Of a stretch of 64,000 nucleotides of DNA, positions 38,772 to 48,045 are shown piece by piece. The stretch lies in contig NZ_JAGGLO010000007.1 of the NCBI RefSeq assembly GCF_017874475.1, positions 1 to 64,000 on the forward strand, read 5' to 3'. Source of the stretch: Anaerococcus degeneri (GTDB taxonomy: Bacteria > Bacillota > Clostridia > Tissierellales > Peptoniphilaceae). The position numbers and the translations under genes were made by a program. The stretch's first letter is position 1. Each line of letters opens with the position of its first letter. Under the pieces are notes generated by a model. The model saw only the letters and a program-made list of their open reading frames with translations, was not told the origin of the DNA and searched no databases.

Positions 38772-39902
38772 ATGAAAGAATATATCAAAAAAGGCTCTTG
38801 GAATGACAGGGCCTTTCAATTTTTAAACAAGTTAATAGGAGACCACGGCAGGGATAATCCAGCTTATAATCCAGAAAGAAATCCCTTTGCAGTCTTTGAC
38901 TGGGACAATACCTCTATAATCGGAGATGTGGAAGAGGCGGCATTTTATTATTTGGTGACAAATCTCGCCTTCAAAATAAATCCTGACGAGCTTTATAAAA
39001 TTATTAGGAAAAACGTTGATAAATCAGATTTTGCTGACCCTTATAGAAACCTTGATGGTAAGCCTATTAATATTGATAAGATTTCAAATGATATATACGA
39101 AGCCTATAGGAGGCTTTATGGGACTTCCGATAGGTTGGGTGGGGACCTTCCTTTTGAAATAATCAAAGAAACCAATGTTTATAAGGAATTTGTGGCAAAG
39201 ATGATTTTCCGCTACAAGGCGGCTGAATATGACAAAAATGCCAGAGATCCTTATTGCTGGATGACCTTTCTTTTTACAAATTACAAGCAAAATGAAATTG
39301 AAGAATTTTGTGAGAAAGCTTTCGCTTTTGTAAAAAAACAAGAGGCTAGGAGGGAGATTTTCACATCTCCAGAAATGGAATCAGAAGCTGGCAGGATTTC
39401 AGTTTCTTATTTTGTAGGCATGGGCGATATTCCAGAAATGGCTAATCTTTTCCACACCCTAGAGCAAGAAGGAATTGATGTTTACGTTGTATCAGCATCC
39501 TTCATTGACATAGTAAGGGCTTTTGCGACTAAAAATTCCTATAAATTTGATGAGAAAAAAGTCCTTGGCCTAAGACTAGCCAAGGATGATGAAGGGAAAG
39601 TCCTCCCAGAACTCGACCACTATTTTCCACTTACCCAAAAAGCTGGCAAGTCAGAAACCATTAGAAAGCTAATTCAAAATGAAACTAACTATGGGCCAAT
39701 CTTAGTTGGGGGCGACAGCGACGGCGACTATGCCATGATGACAGATTTTGAAGTCACAGACTTGGGTCTGATTATTGATAGGAAGCTAGGGGGAGAAATA
39801 AATAACTTAAAAGAGGCTGCCCTCAAGGGGTCTTGCCGTTATTTGCTCCAGGCCAGAGACCAATATGGGAAGAAATTTATTAGACAAGAGAGGTCAATCT
39901 AA
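38772..39902 (+). CDS. HAD-superfamily phosphatase
   Basis: A 376-residue haloacid dehalogenase-type hydrolase. Motif I is FDWDNTS (nucleophile Asp), motif II is YVVSAS, the lysine follows in the AGKSETIRKL region, and motif IV is GGDSDGDYAMM. The large helical insertion between motifs I and II is a cap like that of phosphoserine-phosphatase-type members. No signal peptide is seen. The gene starts one base after fumC. Substrate unknown; a phospho-amino acid or phospho-hydroxy acid would fit the operon. Confidence 0.72.
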   Translation: MKEYIKKGSWNDRAFQFLNKLIGDHGRDNPAYNPERNPFAVFDWDNTSIIGDVEEAAFYYLVTNLAFKINPDELYKIIRKNVDKSDFADPYRNLDGKPINIDKISNDIYEAYRRLYGTSDRLGGDLPFEIIKETNVYKEFVAKMIFRYKAAEYDKNARDPYCWMTFLFTNYKQNEIEEFCEKAFAFVKKQEARREIFTSPEMESEAGRISVSYFVGMGDIPEMANLFHTLEQEGIDVYVVSASFIDIVRAFATKNSYKFDEKKVLGLRLAKDDEGKVLPELDHYFPLTQKAGKSETIRKLIQNETNYGPILVGGDSDGDYAMMTDFEVTDLGLIIDRKLGGEINNLKEAALKGSCRYLLQARDQYGKKFIRQERSI

Positions 39903-40342
39903 TGTATTTTGAAGACTATGAAATAGGTATGATCTATAAAGATATTGAGCCAATCAGCTTTACAGAAGAAGAGCTCATCTATTACGGGGAAAAATACGAC
40001 CCAAGACCAATTCACACCGACAAAAAAGCTGCCGAAAAATCCCCCTTTGGTCAAATAATAGCCCCAGGATCTTTTTCCAATATGGCTTTTTGGGGCCAGT
40101 GGGTAAAGACAAAAAAAGACAGGGAAGGGATGATAGCAGGGATTGGAATCTCATATGCAAGATGGCACAAGCCGGTATTTGCCAATGTAAAATACACTAT
40201 AGAAGTAGAAATTATTAACAAAAAAATTTGGAAAGAAGGCAAAAATGGCCAGGTCACTTTTATTATGAGGGCCTTTGATCCACAAGGGGACCTAGTAAGT
40301 GAATACAGTCCCTATGGATTGGTCCGCTGTAGGCCAAATTAG
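39902..40342 (+). CDS. MaoC-like hot-dog dehydratase
   Basis: A 146-residue MaoC-type hot-dog protein. The early YGEKYDPRPIHTDKKAA carries the D and H of the hydratase active site, and FGQIIAPGSFSNM is the following helix. Such proteins hydrate enoyl-CoA or related thioesters, though some are uncharacterised. It overlaps the phosphatase stop by one base, so it belongs to the aspartase operon, where an acyl-CoA step was not expected. Confidence 0.75.
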   Translation: MYFEDYEIGMIYKDIEPISFTEEELIYYGEKYDPRPIHTDKKAAEKSPFGQIIAPGSFSNMAFWGQWVKTKKDREGMIAGIGISYARWHKPVFANVKYTIEVEIINKKIWKEGKNGQVTFIMRAFDPQGDLVSEYSPYGLVRCRPN

Positions 40343-40583
40343 ATGCAAAAATTATAGAAAATATTAAAAAATTGATAAAAGAAAACCTGTCCTAGCTTAT
40401 TAAAAAAAGTTAGGAAAAGGTGTGCAAATAATTGTTAATAATTTAATTAACTAAAATTTTTGATAAAATATTTTTCTAAAATCACACAAATTGTAAGGGC
40501 ATACAAAGTGACAAACAAGACATTTTAGATATATTGGGAAAATTTGATTTCCAAAAATTATCACAAAAATCCTCTTAAAGGTG

Positions 40584-40612
40584 TTGACATAAAGGTTTTT
40601 ATCATATATAAT
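40584..40612 (+). promoter_or_regulatory. promoter of the serine/threonine symporter operon
   Basis: A perfect TTGACA (40584-40589) and TATAAT (40607-40612) are spaced by 17 bases, giving a leader of about 155 bases before the symporter start. The preceding part of this 430-base gap (40343-40583) shows nothing else. Confidence 0.8.
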
Positions 40613-40619
40613 TTTAACT

Positions 40620-40729
40620 GGTAGAAAGAATGGTTTTCTTAGAGATGACCAAATTTATAAAAAAATTATTTTTTTAGGGTCTGGGGCTAAGATTCTAAAA
40701 TATTTTCATTTCTATTAATTTCTTCTACC
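40620..40729 (+). ncRNA. structured 5' leader upstream of sstT (riboswitch-like, unidentified)
   Basis: Nested complementary pairs run inward: GGTAGAA (40620-40626) with TTCTACC (40723-40729); TCTTAG (40637-40642) with CTAAGA (40687-40692); GACC (40647-40650) with GGTC (40678-40681); then an A-run/T-run stem. AGAT opposes TGGGG as an internal loop between the second and third helices. The leader starts just after a strong promoter. No known riboswitch consensus is recognised; there is no T-box sequence. Whether it senses serine or threonine is speculation. Confidence 0.45.
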
Positions 40730-40773
40730 AAATTGCAAAGGTTTACATATTATATTATTAAAAGGAGAGAAAA

Positions 40774-41985
40774 ATGAAAAAAATTGGTTTAATTCCAAGA
40801 ATGTTATTAGGTATCCTTCTTGGTATTCTAATCGGTAAATATTTACCAGAATCAATAGTAAGAATTTTTGTGACATTTTCATCTATCTTTGGTAACTTCC
40901 TAGGATTCATAATCCCACTTATGATCTTAGCTTTCGTTACTAAGGGTATAGCAGACCTTGGAGAAGGTGCTGGTAAATTACTAGGTATTACAGTAGCTAT
41001 TGCATATTGTTCAACACTTGTTGCAGGTTCTGCATCATACTTTATGTCAAGAGCAATCTTCCCAAACTTTATCAGCGAGAGCCAAGTAGCAGCTATCCAA
41101 GCAGCAGATGAAATCAAACTTGACCCATATTTTAGCGTAGACATAGCACCATTCTTTACAGTAACAAGTGGTATCATCTTCGCCTTTATGCTAGGTATTT
41201 GTATTTCATGGTTAAGAAAAAAAGGTTCTGGCCAATACCTCTACGGTGCAGTTGATGAATTTAACCAAATCATCACCCAAGTACTAGCAGTAGCAATTGT
41301 TCCAGTTCTTCCATTCTTTATCATGGGTAACTTCGCAAAGATGGCATTCACAGGTTCTGTATTTGCAGTACTTTCAATCTTCTGGAAGATATTTATTTGT
41401 ATCATAGCCCTACACTTAATCTACATTACAATAATGTTCCTTGTGGCAGGTTCTTATTCAGGCAAAAACCCATTTGCTATGCTTAAAAACGAGCTTAGAG
41501 GTTACTTCACAGCAGTAGGTACCCAATCTTCAGCAGCAACAATTCCAGTAAACTTACAATGTGCTGAGGCAAATGGTGTATCTAAGCCAATCAGAGACTT
41601 CGTAATTCCACTAGGAGCTACAGTTCATATGCCAGGTTCTATGATTACAATCACAGGTTGTGTCTTCACAATCCTAACAATGTACAACATGGACCACTCA
41701 TACGGTCTAATGATCCAACTTATCGGTATCCTAGGTGTAGCAATGGTAGCAGCACCTGGCGCACCAGGTGGCGCAATCATGTCAGCTCTTCCATTCCTAC
41801 CAATCGTAGGAATTAGCCCAGAGTCAGCTATGGCTTCACTTGCTATTTCCCTATACCTAACCCAAGACTCATTTGGTACAGCTGCAAACATCTCAGGTGA
41901 TACAGCTCTAGCAGTAGCAGTAGATAAGTTCTACCACAAAAACATATTAGGCGACAAAGACTGGGTAGCAGATCCAGTTAAATAA
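40774..41985 (+). CDS. sstT: serine/threonine:cation symporter (SstT-like, DAACS family)
   Basis: A 403-residue transporter with about eight membrane segments and two re-entrant loops. GTQSSAATIPVNLQCAEANG is the Ser-rich first hairpin motif and VHMPGSMITITGC the helix-7 region of the DAACS family. L-serine dehydratase genes follow, so serine (and threonine) is the likely substrate rather than glutamate. GGAG precedes the start; a strong promoter and a structured leader lie upstream. Confidence 0.85.
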   Translation: MKKIGLIPRMLLGILLGILIGKYLPESIVRIFVTFSSIFGNFLGFIIPLMILAFVTKGIADLGEGAGKLLGITVAIAYCSTLVAGSASYFMSRAIFPNFISESQVAAIQAADEIKLDPYFSVDIAPFFTVTSGIIFAFMLGICISWLRKKGSGQYLYGAVDEFNQIITQVLAVAIVPVLPFFIMGNFAKMAFTGSVFAVLSIFWKIFICIIALHLIYITIMFLVAGSYSGKNPFAMLKNELRGYFTAVGTQSSAATIPVNLQCAEANGVSKPIRDFVIPLGATVHMPGSMITITGCVFTILTMYNMDHSYGLMIQLIGILGVAMVAAPGAPGGAIMSALPFLPIVGISPESAMASLAISLYLTQDSFGTAANISGDTALAVAVDKFYHKNILGDKDWVADPVK

Positions 41986-42008
41986 GTAAAGTAAAATTTT
42001 TGCAAATT

Positions 42009-42060
42009 AGGGGATGTTAAGGCAATATTAATGACAAATTAATAGGCTTAACAGCCCCTT
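42009..42060 (+). other. hairpin between sstT and sdaAB
   Basis: GGGGATGTTAAG (42010-42021) can pair with CTTAACAGCCCC (about 42047-42058, one bulge), followed by TTTATAA. It may be a leaky terminator that sets the ratio of transporter to enzyme, or simply an RNA-stability element. Confidence 0.45.
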
Positions 42061-42082
42061 TATAATTTAAAAAGGAGATATT

Positions 42083-42742
42083 ATGGCAGTAAATTCTTCA
42101 GTATTTGACATAATGGGACCAATTATGGTTGGCCCATCAAGTTCACATACAGCTGGAGCTTGTAAAATAGGTAATATTGCAAGAAGGATGGTAGATAGGA
42201 ACTTCAACGAAGTTGATTTTTACCTCCACGGTTCCTTTGCCAAAACCTACAAAGGCCACGGCACAAACAGGGCACTTGTAGGAGGGGTATTGGGTTTTGA
42301 ACCAGACGACGACAGGATAATAAATTCTTTCGACTATGCGGACGAGGCTGGGATCAAATATGAATTTTTTGAAACAGACCTTGGAGATGTCCACCCAAAC
42401 ACAGTTAGAATCGTCTTTAAATACTCAGATAGGACTCCACTTGAAGTCCAAGGCTCATCTATAGGTGGGGGAGCGATTGTAATCACAAAGATAAATGGCA
42501 ATGCTATTGAATATAAGGCAACCAAACCAACCCTCTTTATGGCCTATGGCGAACAAAAGGGAGTAATTGCCCATGTATCAGGCATCCTCTTTGAATACGG
42601 CTACAACATCCACATGATGAAAACCATCAAAGACGGCGATAATGTAATGCTAGTTTGTGAGCTAGACGAACCACTAAAAGAAGGCATCCTTGAAAAAATC
42701 AGGGAAGGCAAAGACTTCACCTTCTTGAAATATATAGGATAG
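42083..42742 (+). CDS. sdaAB: L-serine dehydratase, iron-sulfur type, beta subunit
   Basis: A 219-residue beta chain. FDIMGPIMVGPSSSHTAGA is the family start; the C-terminal ~70 residues form an ACT domain (GVIAHVSGILFEYGYNIHMM) that may bind serine. With the alpha subunit it deaminates serine to pyruvate and ammonia. The pair is typical of peptide-fermenting Firmicutes. Nine bases separate the two genes. Confidence 0.92.
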   Translation: MAVNSSVFDIMGPIMVGPSSSHTAGACKIGNIARRMVDRNFNEVDFYLHGSFAKTYKGHGTNRALVGGVLGFEPDDDRIINSFDYADEAGIKYEFFETDLGDVHPNTVRIVFKYSDRTPLEVQGSSIGGGAIVITKINGNAIEYKATKPTLFMAYGEQKGVIAHVSGILFEYGYNIHMMKTIKDGDNVMLVCELDEPLKEGILEKIREGKDFTFLKYIG

Positions 42743-42750
42743 GATTAAAT

Positions 42751-43641
42751 ATGCTTACTACAATGAAATTATTAAAGGAAAGATGCAAGGAAGAAAATCT
42801 TAACCTTTGGCAATTAGCCATAAAAGACGAAATAGAAAACACAGGTAAAACCGAAGAAGAAATCTTCGCAAGGCTACAAAAAACCCTAGACGTAATGAAG
42901 GCTTCAGCAAAAAGAGCCCTAGAAGAAGACGTCAGAAGCGTGACAGGCATGACAGGCGGCAATGCAAAGAAAATGCACGAATACTTTTTAGGCGGCAAAT
43001 CAGTCCTAGGCGAAACACCAGCTATGGCCATGGCCTTCGCTCTATCAACATCAGAAGTAAACGCAGCCATGGGCAGGATTGTAGCAGCACCAACAGCAGG
43101 ATCAGCAGGTATTATCCCTGCAACAATGATGACCATGCTAAACAAATATAACTACGACGACAGAAAACTTTGCGAAGCCCTTTTAATAGCCACCCAAATA
43201 GGACAGGTAATCTTTGATAACGCAACATTTGCAGGTGCAGAAGGCGGATGCCAGGCAGAAACAGGATCGGCATCAGCCATGGCAGCCGCAGCAGTATGCT
43301 ACCTTAGAGGATACGACGTCGAAATCCAAGAAAACGCAGCAACAGCAGCCCTCCTAAACATCATGGGCCTAGTCTGTGACCCAATCGGAGGCATGGTAGA
43401 ATTCCCATGCAACTTAAGAAACGCCAACGGCATCATGAACGCCCTAGCAAGTGCAGACATGGCCATGGCAGGGGTAGAAATGTTTGTAACATTCGATGAA
43501 GCAGTAGAAGCCATGAAGAGAGTAGGAGACAGCCTACCAGAAAGACTCCGCGAAACAGGAGAAGGCGGCATAGCAGTCTGCCCATCATCAATCAAACTAA
43601 AAAGAAAATATATAGACAAACTTCCAGAAGAGGAAGAGTGA
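42751..43641 (+). CDS. sdaAA: L-serine dehydratase, iron-sulfur type, alpha subunit
   Basis: A 296-residue alpha chain holding the [4Fe-4S] cluster. Three cysteines fit the ligands: GAEGGCQAETG, LVCDPIGG and EFPCNLRNANG; TAGSAGIIPATMM lines the active site. The end of the operon is marked by a hairpin terminator. Codon use is strongly biased, suggesting high expression. Confidence 0.93.
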   Translation: MLTTMKLLKERCKEENLNLWQLAIKDEIENTGKTEEEIFARLQKTLDVMKASAKRALEEDVRSVTGMTGGNAKKMHEYFLGGKSVLGETPAMAMAFALSTSEVNAAMGRIVAAPTAGSAGIIPATMMTMLNKYNYDDRKLCEALLIATQIGQVIFDNATFAGAEGGCQAETGSASAMAAAAVCYLRGYDVEIQENAATAALLNIMGLVCDPIGGMVEFPCNLRNANGIMNALASADMAMAGVEMFVTFDEAVEAMKRVGDSLPERLRETGEGGIAVCPSSIKLKRKYIDKLPEEEE

Positions 43642-43649
43642 AAATAGAA

Positions 43650-43684
43650 AATAGAACCAGGATTTGATACTGGTTCTATTTTTT
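43650..43684. terminator. bidirectional terminator between sdaAA and the polyphosphate kinase gene
   Basis: AATAGAACCAG (43650-43660) pairs with CTGGTTCTATT (43670-43680); A and T runs on both sides serve the convergent units. Confidence 0.85.
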
Positions 43685-43689
43685 ATGGT

Positions 43690-45162
43690 CTATTTTTCCA
43701 ATTTTTTCAAATGTTCTTTAGCAAGCTTGATATATTCCTCCATTACTTTGATTCTAGCGTATTTCTTTTGGTTTGATCCTACTATTACCCATGGGGCGTA
43801 GGCTAGGTTGGTTTTTTCTAGCATTTCGTCCATGGCTTCTTGGTATTGGTCCCATTTTTTGCGGTTGCGCCAGTCTTCGTCGGTGATTTTGTATTGTTTG
43901 TCTGGGTTTCTTTGTCTGTCTTTGAAGCGTTTTAGCTGTTCGTCCTCATCAATGGTTACGAAAAATTTGATGACAAGGCTACCATGGTCGTGGATTTCTT
44001 TTTCCATGTTAGCAATTTCTCCGTAGGCCCTGTCCCATTCGTTGACTTTGGCGAAGCCTTCGACTCTTTCGACCATGACCCTGCCGTACCAAGAGCGGGA
44101 AAAGATGCTGACGTAGCCGTCTTTTGGAAGTTTGGTGTAAAATCTCCAGAGATAGTTTCTTTCTAATTCTTCCTTTGATGGGGCGGAAATCCCGTAGACT
44201 GTGTAAAGTCTTGGGTCAACTTCCTTGATCAATCTCTCAATGGCACCATCTTTTCCGGCTGCGTCGACACCTTCAAAGACCAAGACCTGGCTGATGCCTT
44301 TTTCATAATATTTATACATCAAATCTGCCACTTCTTTTTGGAGTCTATCCTTCTTTTTTTGGTAGTCTTCTTCGGAAATTTCCTTTGAAAGGTCTAAATT
44401 CTTGAGGATTGACTTGCCCTTGATATAGGTCCTTTCGATATTTTCATTTTCCTTTCTTTGCCTAATGACCCTTTCAAGTCCCTGGCTTAGCCTGTCTATT
44501 GCTATACCCAAGGCTTCCTTGGAGGCGGCTTTCCTGTCGTTTGAGTCGATTATATCCCAAGGTGCATAAGGGAAATCTGTGGCTTCTAGTAATTTTTTGA
44601 AGTGTTTTTCATAGGCTTCGTAGTGTTTTTCCTGGTCCTTATCAAGGCCATCTATATAAAAATCTTTTTTGACAGAATCCTTAAGGGCCTTAATTCTAGC
44701 CTTTTGCTCGTCTTTGTCGACGTTTAGGAAAAATTTGATAATGATTGTTTGATCGTCAAAAAGGGTCTTTTCTGTATTTTTGATTGAAGAAATCCTAGAC
44801 TCAATTTCCTTATCGGATAATTTTAAGTTTTCAAAAAGCTTGTAGTAAAAAGACCTATCAAAAATCTTTATATTGCCCTTCTTTGGCACATTTACCCAAA
44901 ACTTTCTTATAAATGGATAGGAATCATCCCAAGCATCGTCCTTGTCAGGCACAGCCACGTCAAAATTTTTGGCGGCAAACTCTCGGGTCAAATCCTTAAT
45001 CACATAGCCTCTGCCCGAAGATTCCCAGCCGTCAACGATAATTAAAATTGGAATATTAAGGTCGGAGCAAATCCTTGCCATCCTACCCAGCCTTTCGGCC
45101 AATTCAGACCTCTTAAAATCTTGAAATTCTAGCTTCCTATTTGTAGAAATAATATTAGCCAT
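43690..45162 (-). CDS. pap: polyphosphate:AMP phosphotransferase (two PPK2 domains)
   Basis: A 490-residue protein made of two PPK2-type kinase domains, as in class II polyphosphate:AMP phosphotransferases. The C-terminal domain has FEGVDAAGKDGAIERLI (Walker A) and SRSWYGRVMVERVEGF (lid and Walker B region); the N-terminal one has DGWESSGRGYVIKDL, a degenerate Walker loop. It would phosphorylate AMP with polyphosphate to recover ADP. The second ATG (45162) has the better ribosome binding site. Monocistronic. Confidence 0.85.
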   Translation of the reverse strand: MANIISTNRKLEFQDFKRSELAERLGRMARICSDLNIPILIIVDGWESSGRGYVIKDLTREFAAKNFDVAVPDKDDAWDDSYPFIRKFWVNVPKKGNIKIFDRSFYYKLFENLKLSDKEIESRISSIKNTEKTLFDDQTIIIKFFLNVDKDEQKARIKALKDSVKKDFYIDGLDKDQEKHYEAYEKHFKKLLEATDFPYAPWDIIDSNDRKAASKEALGIAIDRLSQGLERVIRQRKENENIERTYIKGKSILKNLDLSKEISEEDYQKKKDRLQKEVADLMYKYYEKGISQVLVFEGVDAAGKDGAIERLIKEVDPRLYTVYGISAPSKEELERNYLWRFYTKLPKDGYVSIFSRSWYGRVMVERVEGFAKVNEWDRAYGEIANMEKEIHDHGSLVIKFFVTIDEDEQLKRFKDRQRNPDKQYKITDEDWRNRKKWDQYQEAMDEMLEKTNLAYAPWVIVGSNQKKYARIKVMEEYIKLAKEHLKKLEK

Positions 45163-45221
45163 AAACGCCATCCTTTCCTATCTTTAATCTATTTTTACCC
45201 CCAAAATCATCTTTCCAACAA

Positions 45222-45243
45222 AAAAAGAGACCTAAGCCTCTTA
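45222..45243 (-). terminator. terminator of the esterase gene
   Basis: On the minus strand GAGGC and GTCTC pair around TTAG, followed by seven T, overlapping the esterase stop codon. Confidence 0.65.
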
Positions 45244-46140
45244 AAGTTTTTTAAAAAAATTATTAATCTCCATAAACACTTGGCCGCTTTCTCCAAGGTC
45301 TGGGTGGGTGATGGCAAAGCCGTGACCCAAAGGATGGGCAGAAGTTTTCTTGAAATCTAGTAATTTACTTTTAATATTTTTCTCATCCAGGAATTTTTTT
45401 ACGCTAAGAGCTTGGTCCCTGATAAAATCTTCCTCGCTAGTTGTAATCAAAGTGGGAGGCAAATTGGCAAGGGCCTTTAGAATATCATCTGTAAAAGGAA
45501 TTTGCTTATGGGTCAAGCCTCGTCTTGCAGGCTCATTTATGAGGGAAAGAGAACCTGATTTTAAAAGACCAGTCATAGGTGAAATCAAAGCCAGTCCTGA
45601 AATTCTAATATCTTTTGCGTCGATGTCAAAAATTTCCCTGAAATTTTCATCCTTCATAAGGGCAAAGGCCGCAAGGGTCAAAAAAGAACCCGCAGAATCA
45701 GAAGTAAGAAAAATCTTTTCGGGATTTAGATTCAATTTGCAAGCATTATCGTAAATATAGGAAAAACCGTCAAGGACATCCTTGATTTGGTCCCTAAAAG
45801 TCACATCAGGAAGGAGCCTGTAGTTGATATTAACAACATTAAAACCAAACTTGGCAAGATAAATGCAAGCTTGTTTGCAAATCTCCTTAGTCCCATAAAC
45901 AAGCCCACCACCGTGGACGTTAATCACAGTAGGGAGGGCGTTTCCAGTAGATTTTCCGTAATAAATATCAAAATAATGGTATAAATCCCCGTCGTCCTTA
46001 TAGGAAAGGTCAGAAACAACCTCAACACCATCAGTAGAATAAGAAGCAAGCGCCAAACGCTCGCGATCATTTTTATTTAACATTTCAATAATATCTCTAA
46101 GACCCAAATTAGGATATAGGTCCGAATGTTTTTCAACCAT
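45241..46140 (-). CDS. alpha/beta-hydrolase esterase (HSL/acetyl-esterase type)
   Basis: A 299-residue cytoplasmic carboxylesterase. The oxyanion motif HGGG is in NVHGGGLVYG, the nucleophile in TSDSAGSFLTLAA (SDSAG in place of the common GDSAG), the acid probably in SEEDFIRDQ and the histidine in SAHPLGHGFAI. AGGGGG lies before the ATG. The first ~170 codons are almost identical to a second copy at 52.9-53.4 kb that has lost its C-terminus. Substrate unknown; sugar de-acetylation is possible given the glycan operon upstream. Confidence 0.8.
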   Translation of the reverse strand: MVEKHSDLYPNLGLRDIIEMLNKNDRERLALASYSTDGVEVVSDLSYKDDGDLYHYFDIYYGKSTGNALPTVINVHGGGLVYGTKEICKQACIYLAKFGFNVVNINYRLLPDVTFRDQIKDVLDGFSYIYDNACKLNLNPEKIFLTSDSAGSFLTLAAFALMKDENFREIFDIDAKDIRISGLALISPMTGLLKSGSLSLINEPARRGLTHKQIPFTDDILKALANLPPTLITTSEEDFIRDQALSVKKFLDEKNIKSKLLDFKKTSAHPLGHGFAITHPDLGESGQVFMEINNFFKKL

Positions 46141-46242
46141 AGCGCCCCCTAAAACTATATAACTTAGTTTACCATAAAAATGTTGGAGAGCTCAAGTGTG
46201 TATTAATTATTACTTTTAAAAATTCAAGAGATAAAGATTTAA

Positions 46243-48036
46243 CTACAATATATATTTGAAAAATAAGTTTAACAAATCTTCATAATTATCAATTGCTTCT
46301 AAGTCTCCATTATTTAATACTATATTTATTATTTTGAAAAATTCTTTCATAGAATATTTGCTATAATCCTCAGCTTTAGCAGCTATTACAAATATATATT
46401 GAACTGTATCTACTTTCCATTTGATTGGTTCTCTAAGCTTAATGAATGATAGTGAACTGTTTTTTATATATTTTTGATTGCCGTGGACCAAAGCAAATTT
46501 TTTACCAATCTCGGTTGATTCAAGTTCCTCTCTTTTTAAAAGAGAGTCAAAATAATTTTCATCAACTAGGCCTTTTTCTAAAAGTACATCTGCAATATAT
46601 TTCAGAACCTTATATTTGCTATCAATATCTAAATTAAAACTAGAGGTATCCTTATTTAAGATATTTATAAACTTATTCTCTATATAAACATCTTTTTTTA
46701 AATCTATTACATCAAAGATATTGTCATTGCTGATTGGTATTTTAAAATAATCTGATGTTTCTAGATCAATAGTTGAAAATACCAAATAGTCGTTAAAGTC
46801 TTGATTTATAAATTCTCTATATGTTAAAATTTTTTCAAAATCAATCCAGTTAAGATTCGCCTCTAAGACTGTTTTTAAATATTGGTTAAGACCGCTTCTG
46901 AAATCTGAAACAATAACCGCTTTTTGTTTTTGGACACTGTCTTTCTCAAAACTTAGTATATATATAACAATATAAGCGATTTCATAGAGTGGGATATTGA
47001 TATTATATAAATCGTAGAAATCCTCAGCTACATTCATAATTTCATTGAAATAAAAAGCTTGTTTTTTTATGATATCATCGTAAACTGGATTATCTATTTT
47101 CTCTCCCTTTTTTATCCTCGAAAACATTAGAAGAAGATGCTTGCGGATTAATTCCTCTTTTTCCTTAGAATCGAATAAATAGGTATTATTGTCGTAGGAG
47201 AGATGGTCTTTGAGAAGTTTTATAAAATTATTAGCATTTATAATTATATTTTCGTCATAAATAAAATAGGAACTTAAATCTATTTTCTTAAATACTCCGA
47301 TTAAGTAGTTAGCTATTTGCTCTTTGTTTAAAACTATGTAATGAAGCTTCATAAGGTTAAACATACTTATCGCATAATGTTGATAATGAGAATCCACAAG
47401 CTTTTCTGAATCATCCAAGTCTTTATTAATTATATAATAGATATGCGCCTTTAATAATCTATGGATTTTCTTATCGATATTATACTTTATAGAAAAAACA
47501 TAAATTATTGAATTTATTTTATCTATATCAATTTTATCCAGTATTTTTTGAAAGAGTTTGTCAAAAATTTTATCATCAGGGGACTTAATAAGTATATCTC
47601 TAAGTAAGTCATACTTATTTGAGAAATTATCTTCTATAACAATTCCTATTTTTTCCCTGATATCTAAATCTATTTTATAGGAAGCAAAAATATTTTTTAT
47701 TTCGAGCAAATACTTGTTTGCAGAGTAATAAGATAGGTAGTAAGAGGACATAATAGACGATATAGTTTTTAAATTATCATTGAGTAGGTCAATAATAATT
47801 AGGTATATACTCTGGTCATATTCACTATTAGTGAACATTTCAAGCTTTATCCCTTCTCCATACTTTTTGTGTATTTTATATGAAATTGACTTATTTCTAA
47901 AATGTTCCTCTATCCTATCTAAGCAATTATAAATTGTTCTTCTTGACAAGTTTGTTGAATCACATATTTCATCTATGCTTATATATGATTTTTGTTTTTT
48001 TAAAAAATCTAATAAGATTTCATCGTTGTGATTCAT
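46243..48036 (-). CDS. PRD-containing PTS-controlled transcription regulator (mng-type operon)
   Basis: A 597-residue BglG/MtlR-like activator. It begins with a helix-turn-helix (YISIDEICDSTNLSRRTIYN), continues with a helical middle that should contain two PRD modules, a IIB-like part (KAVIVSDFRSGLNQYL) lacking an obvious phospho-cysteine, and ends in a EIIA type-2 domain with the histidine in FALVHGNQ. It is the last gene of the mannosidase/PTS operon and likely controls it. Low-complexity AT-rich coding with many Asn/Ile/Lys codons. Confidence 0.75.
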   Translation of the reverse strand: MNHNDEILLDFLKKQKSYISIDEICDSTNLSRRTIYNCLDRIEEHFRNKSISYKIHKKYGEGIKLEMFTNSEYDQSIYLIIIDLLNDNLKTISSIMSSYYLSYYSANKYLLEIKNIFASYKIDLDIREKIGIVIEDNFSNKYDLLRDILIKSPDDKIFDKLFQKILDKIDIDKINSIIYVFSIKYNIDKKIHRLLKAHIYYIINKDLDDSEKLVDSHYQHYAISMFNLMKLHYIVLNKEQIANYLIGVFKKIDLSSYFIYDENIIINANNFIKLLKDHLSYDNNTYLFDSKEKEELIRKHLLLMFSRIKKGEKIDNPVYDDIIKKQAFYFNEIMNVAEDFYDLYNINIPLYEIAYIVIYILSFEKDSVQKQKAVIVSDFRSGLNQYLKTVLEANLNWIDFEKILTYREFINQDFNDYLVFSTIDLETSDYFKIPISNDNIFDVIDLKKDVYIENKFINILNKDTSSFNLDIDSKYKVLKYIADVLLEKGLVDENYFDSLLKREELESTEIGKKFALVHGNQKYIKNSSLSFIKLREPIKWKVDTVQYIFVIAAKAEDYSKYSMKEFFKIINIVLNNGDLEAIDNYEDLLNLFFKYIL

Positions 48037-48045
48037 TATTAACTC

